This document shows, one piece after another, positions 63,743 to 64,000 of a DNA stretch of 64,000 bases. The translations under genes and the position numbers were made by a program. The stretch's first letter is position 1, and every line of letters begins with the position of its first letter. The notes under the pieces were generated by a model. That model saw only the letters and a program-made list of their open reading frames with translations, was not told the origin of the DNA and did no database searches. Location: contig OZ026525.1 of the NCBI GenBank assembly GCA_964019695.1, positions 60,854,253 to 60,918,252 of the forward strand, given 5' to 3'. Origin of the DNA: Loripinus fragilis. Lineage: Eukaryota > Mollusca > Bivalvia > Lucinida > Lucinidae.

Positions 63743-63784
63743 GTAAGATCCCCAATCAAAAATATTCGGGTCACCAGATAAATG

Positions 63785-63835
63785 TGAGTATCAAAAATGT
63801 ATTTTTCTTATTTCTCAACCGAAACATGTTATGGA
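63785..63835. mobile_element. Family A MITE fragment after exon 27
   Basis: gtatttttcttatttctcaa then ccgaaacatgttatggata is the left third of family A; the hairpin is missing. Confidence 0.5.
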
Positions 63836-64000
63836 TACAGTCATGTCCCCTAACATTGCGCGGCCCCTAACATTGCGCACTAGCTCAAGTGACTATGCCA
63901 TATTTAATCATAAAAATCTTTTTTTATATTTAGTACCAGGCTGCTTTTGCAAAGAGAAAAACAGCAAAATATTTTCAATTTAAGATTTCACTGCTGAGCA

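Noticed and set aside
1..64000. A bacterial-type system, CRISPR array or operon
   Set aside because: The window has spliced exons of a conserved eukaryotic gene throughout; the regular arrays are direct minisatellites without spacers of unique sequence.

Overview
This is a eukaryotic, animal-type window. It is filled by the middle of one large gene on the + strand, GCN1, the HEAT-repeat scaffold that couples stalled or collided ribosomes to the kinase GCN2. I place 27 consecutive coding exons between 3086 and 63742 (5,072 coding bases, about 1,690 codons). All have AG/GT borders and all join in phase with no internal stop, so the gene looks intact. By my estimate from memory of the animal protein (about 2,670 residues), this is roughly residues 760 to 2,450. 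The first and last exons, promoter, start codon, stop codon and 3' end lie outside the window. No other protein-coding gene and no independent RNA gene is supported.

The rest, about 92% of the bases, is intron packed with repeats. They include several palindromic MITE families (MITE: short non-autonomous DNA transposon), two families of tRNA-derived SINEs on both strands, hAT-like elements with target duplications, large foldback elements, an internally tandem element with 15-bp inverted ends, micro- and minisatellites, and a fresh 683-bp tandem duplication. The repeat style, especially tandem units containing gtgaccttgacctctgacct, suggests a marine or freshwater bivalve mollusc. That is an impression from repeats; I cannot name a species.

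Layout: 1-3085 repeat-rich intron. 3086-5557 exons 1-3. 5558-15320 a 9.8-kb intron with foldback elements, the 683-bp duplication and a CA tract. 15321-27032 exons 4-11. 27033-30713 a foldback element. 30714 exon 12, followed by a 1.4-kb array of an 18-bp unit. 33430-43421 exons 13-16, with nested transposons between them. 46239-48480 exons 17-18, separated by an 85-bp array. 50293-58857 exons 19-25. 61466-63742 exons 26-27.

The most unusual feature is that five exons of this gene (9, 15, 17, 19 and 26) are followed by tandem copies of their own 3' end plus splice donor. The extra copies number from one to nineteen. Exon 16 has the mirror case, an upstream copy of its acceptor and 5' end. These arrays do not alter the inferred protein if the first donor or last acceptor is used, but they place many decoy splice sites in the introns.
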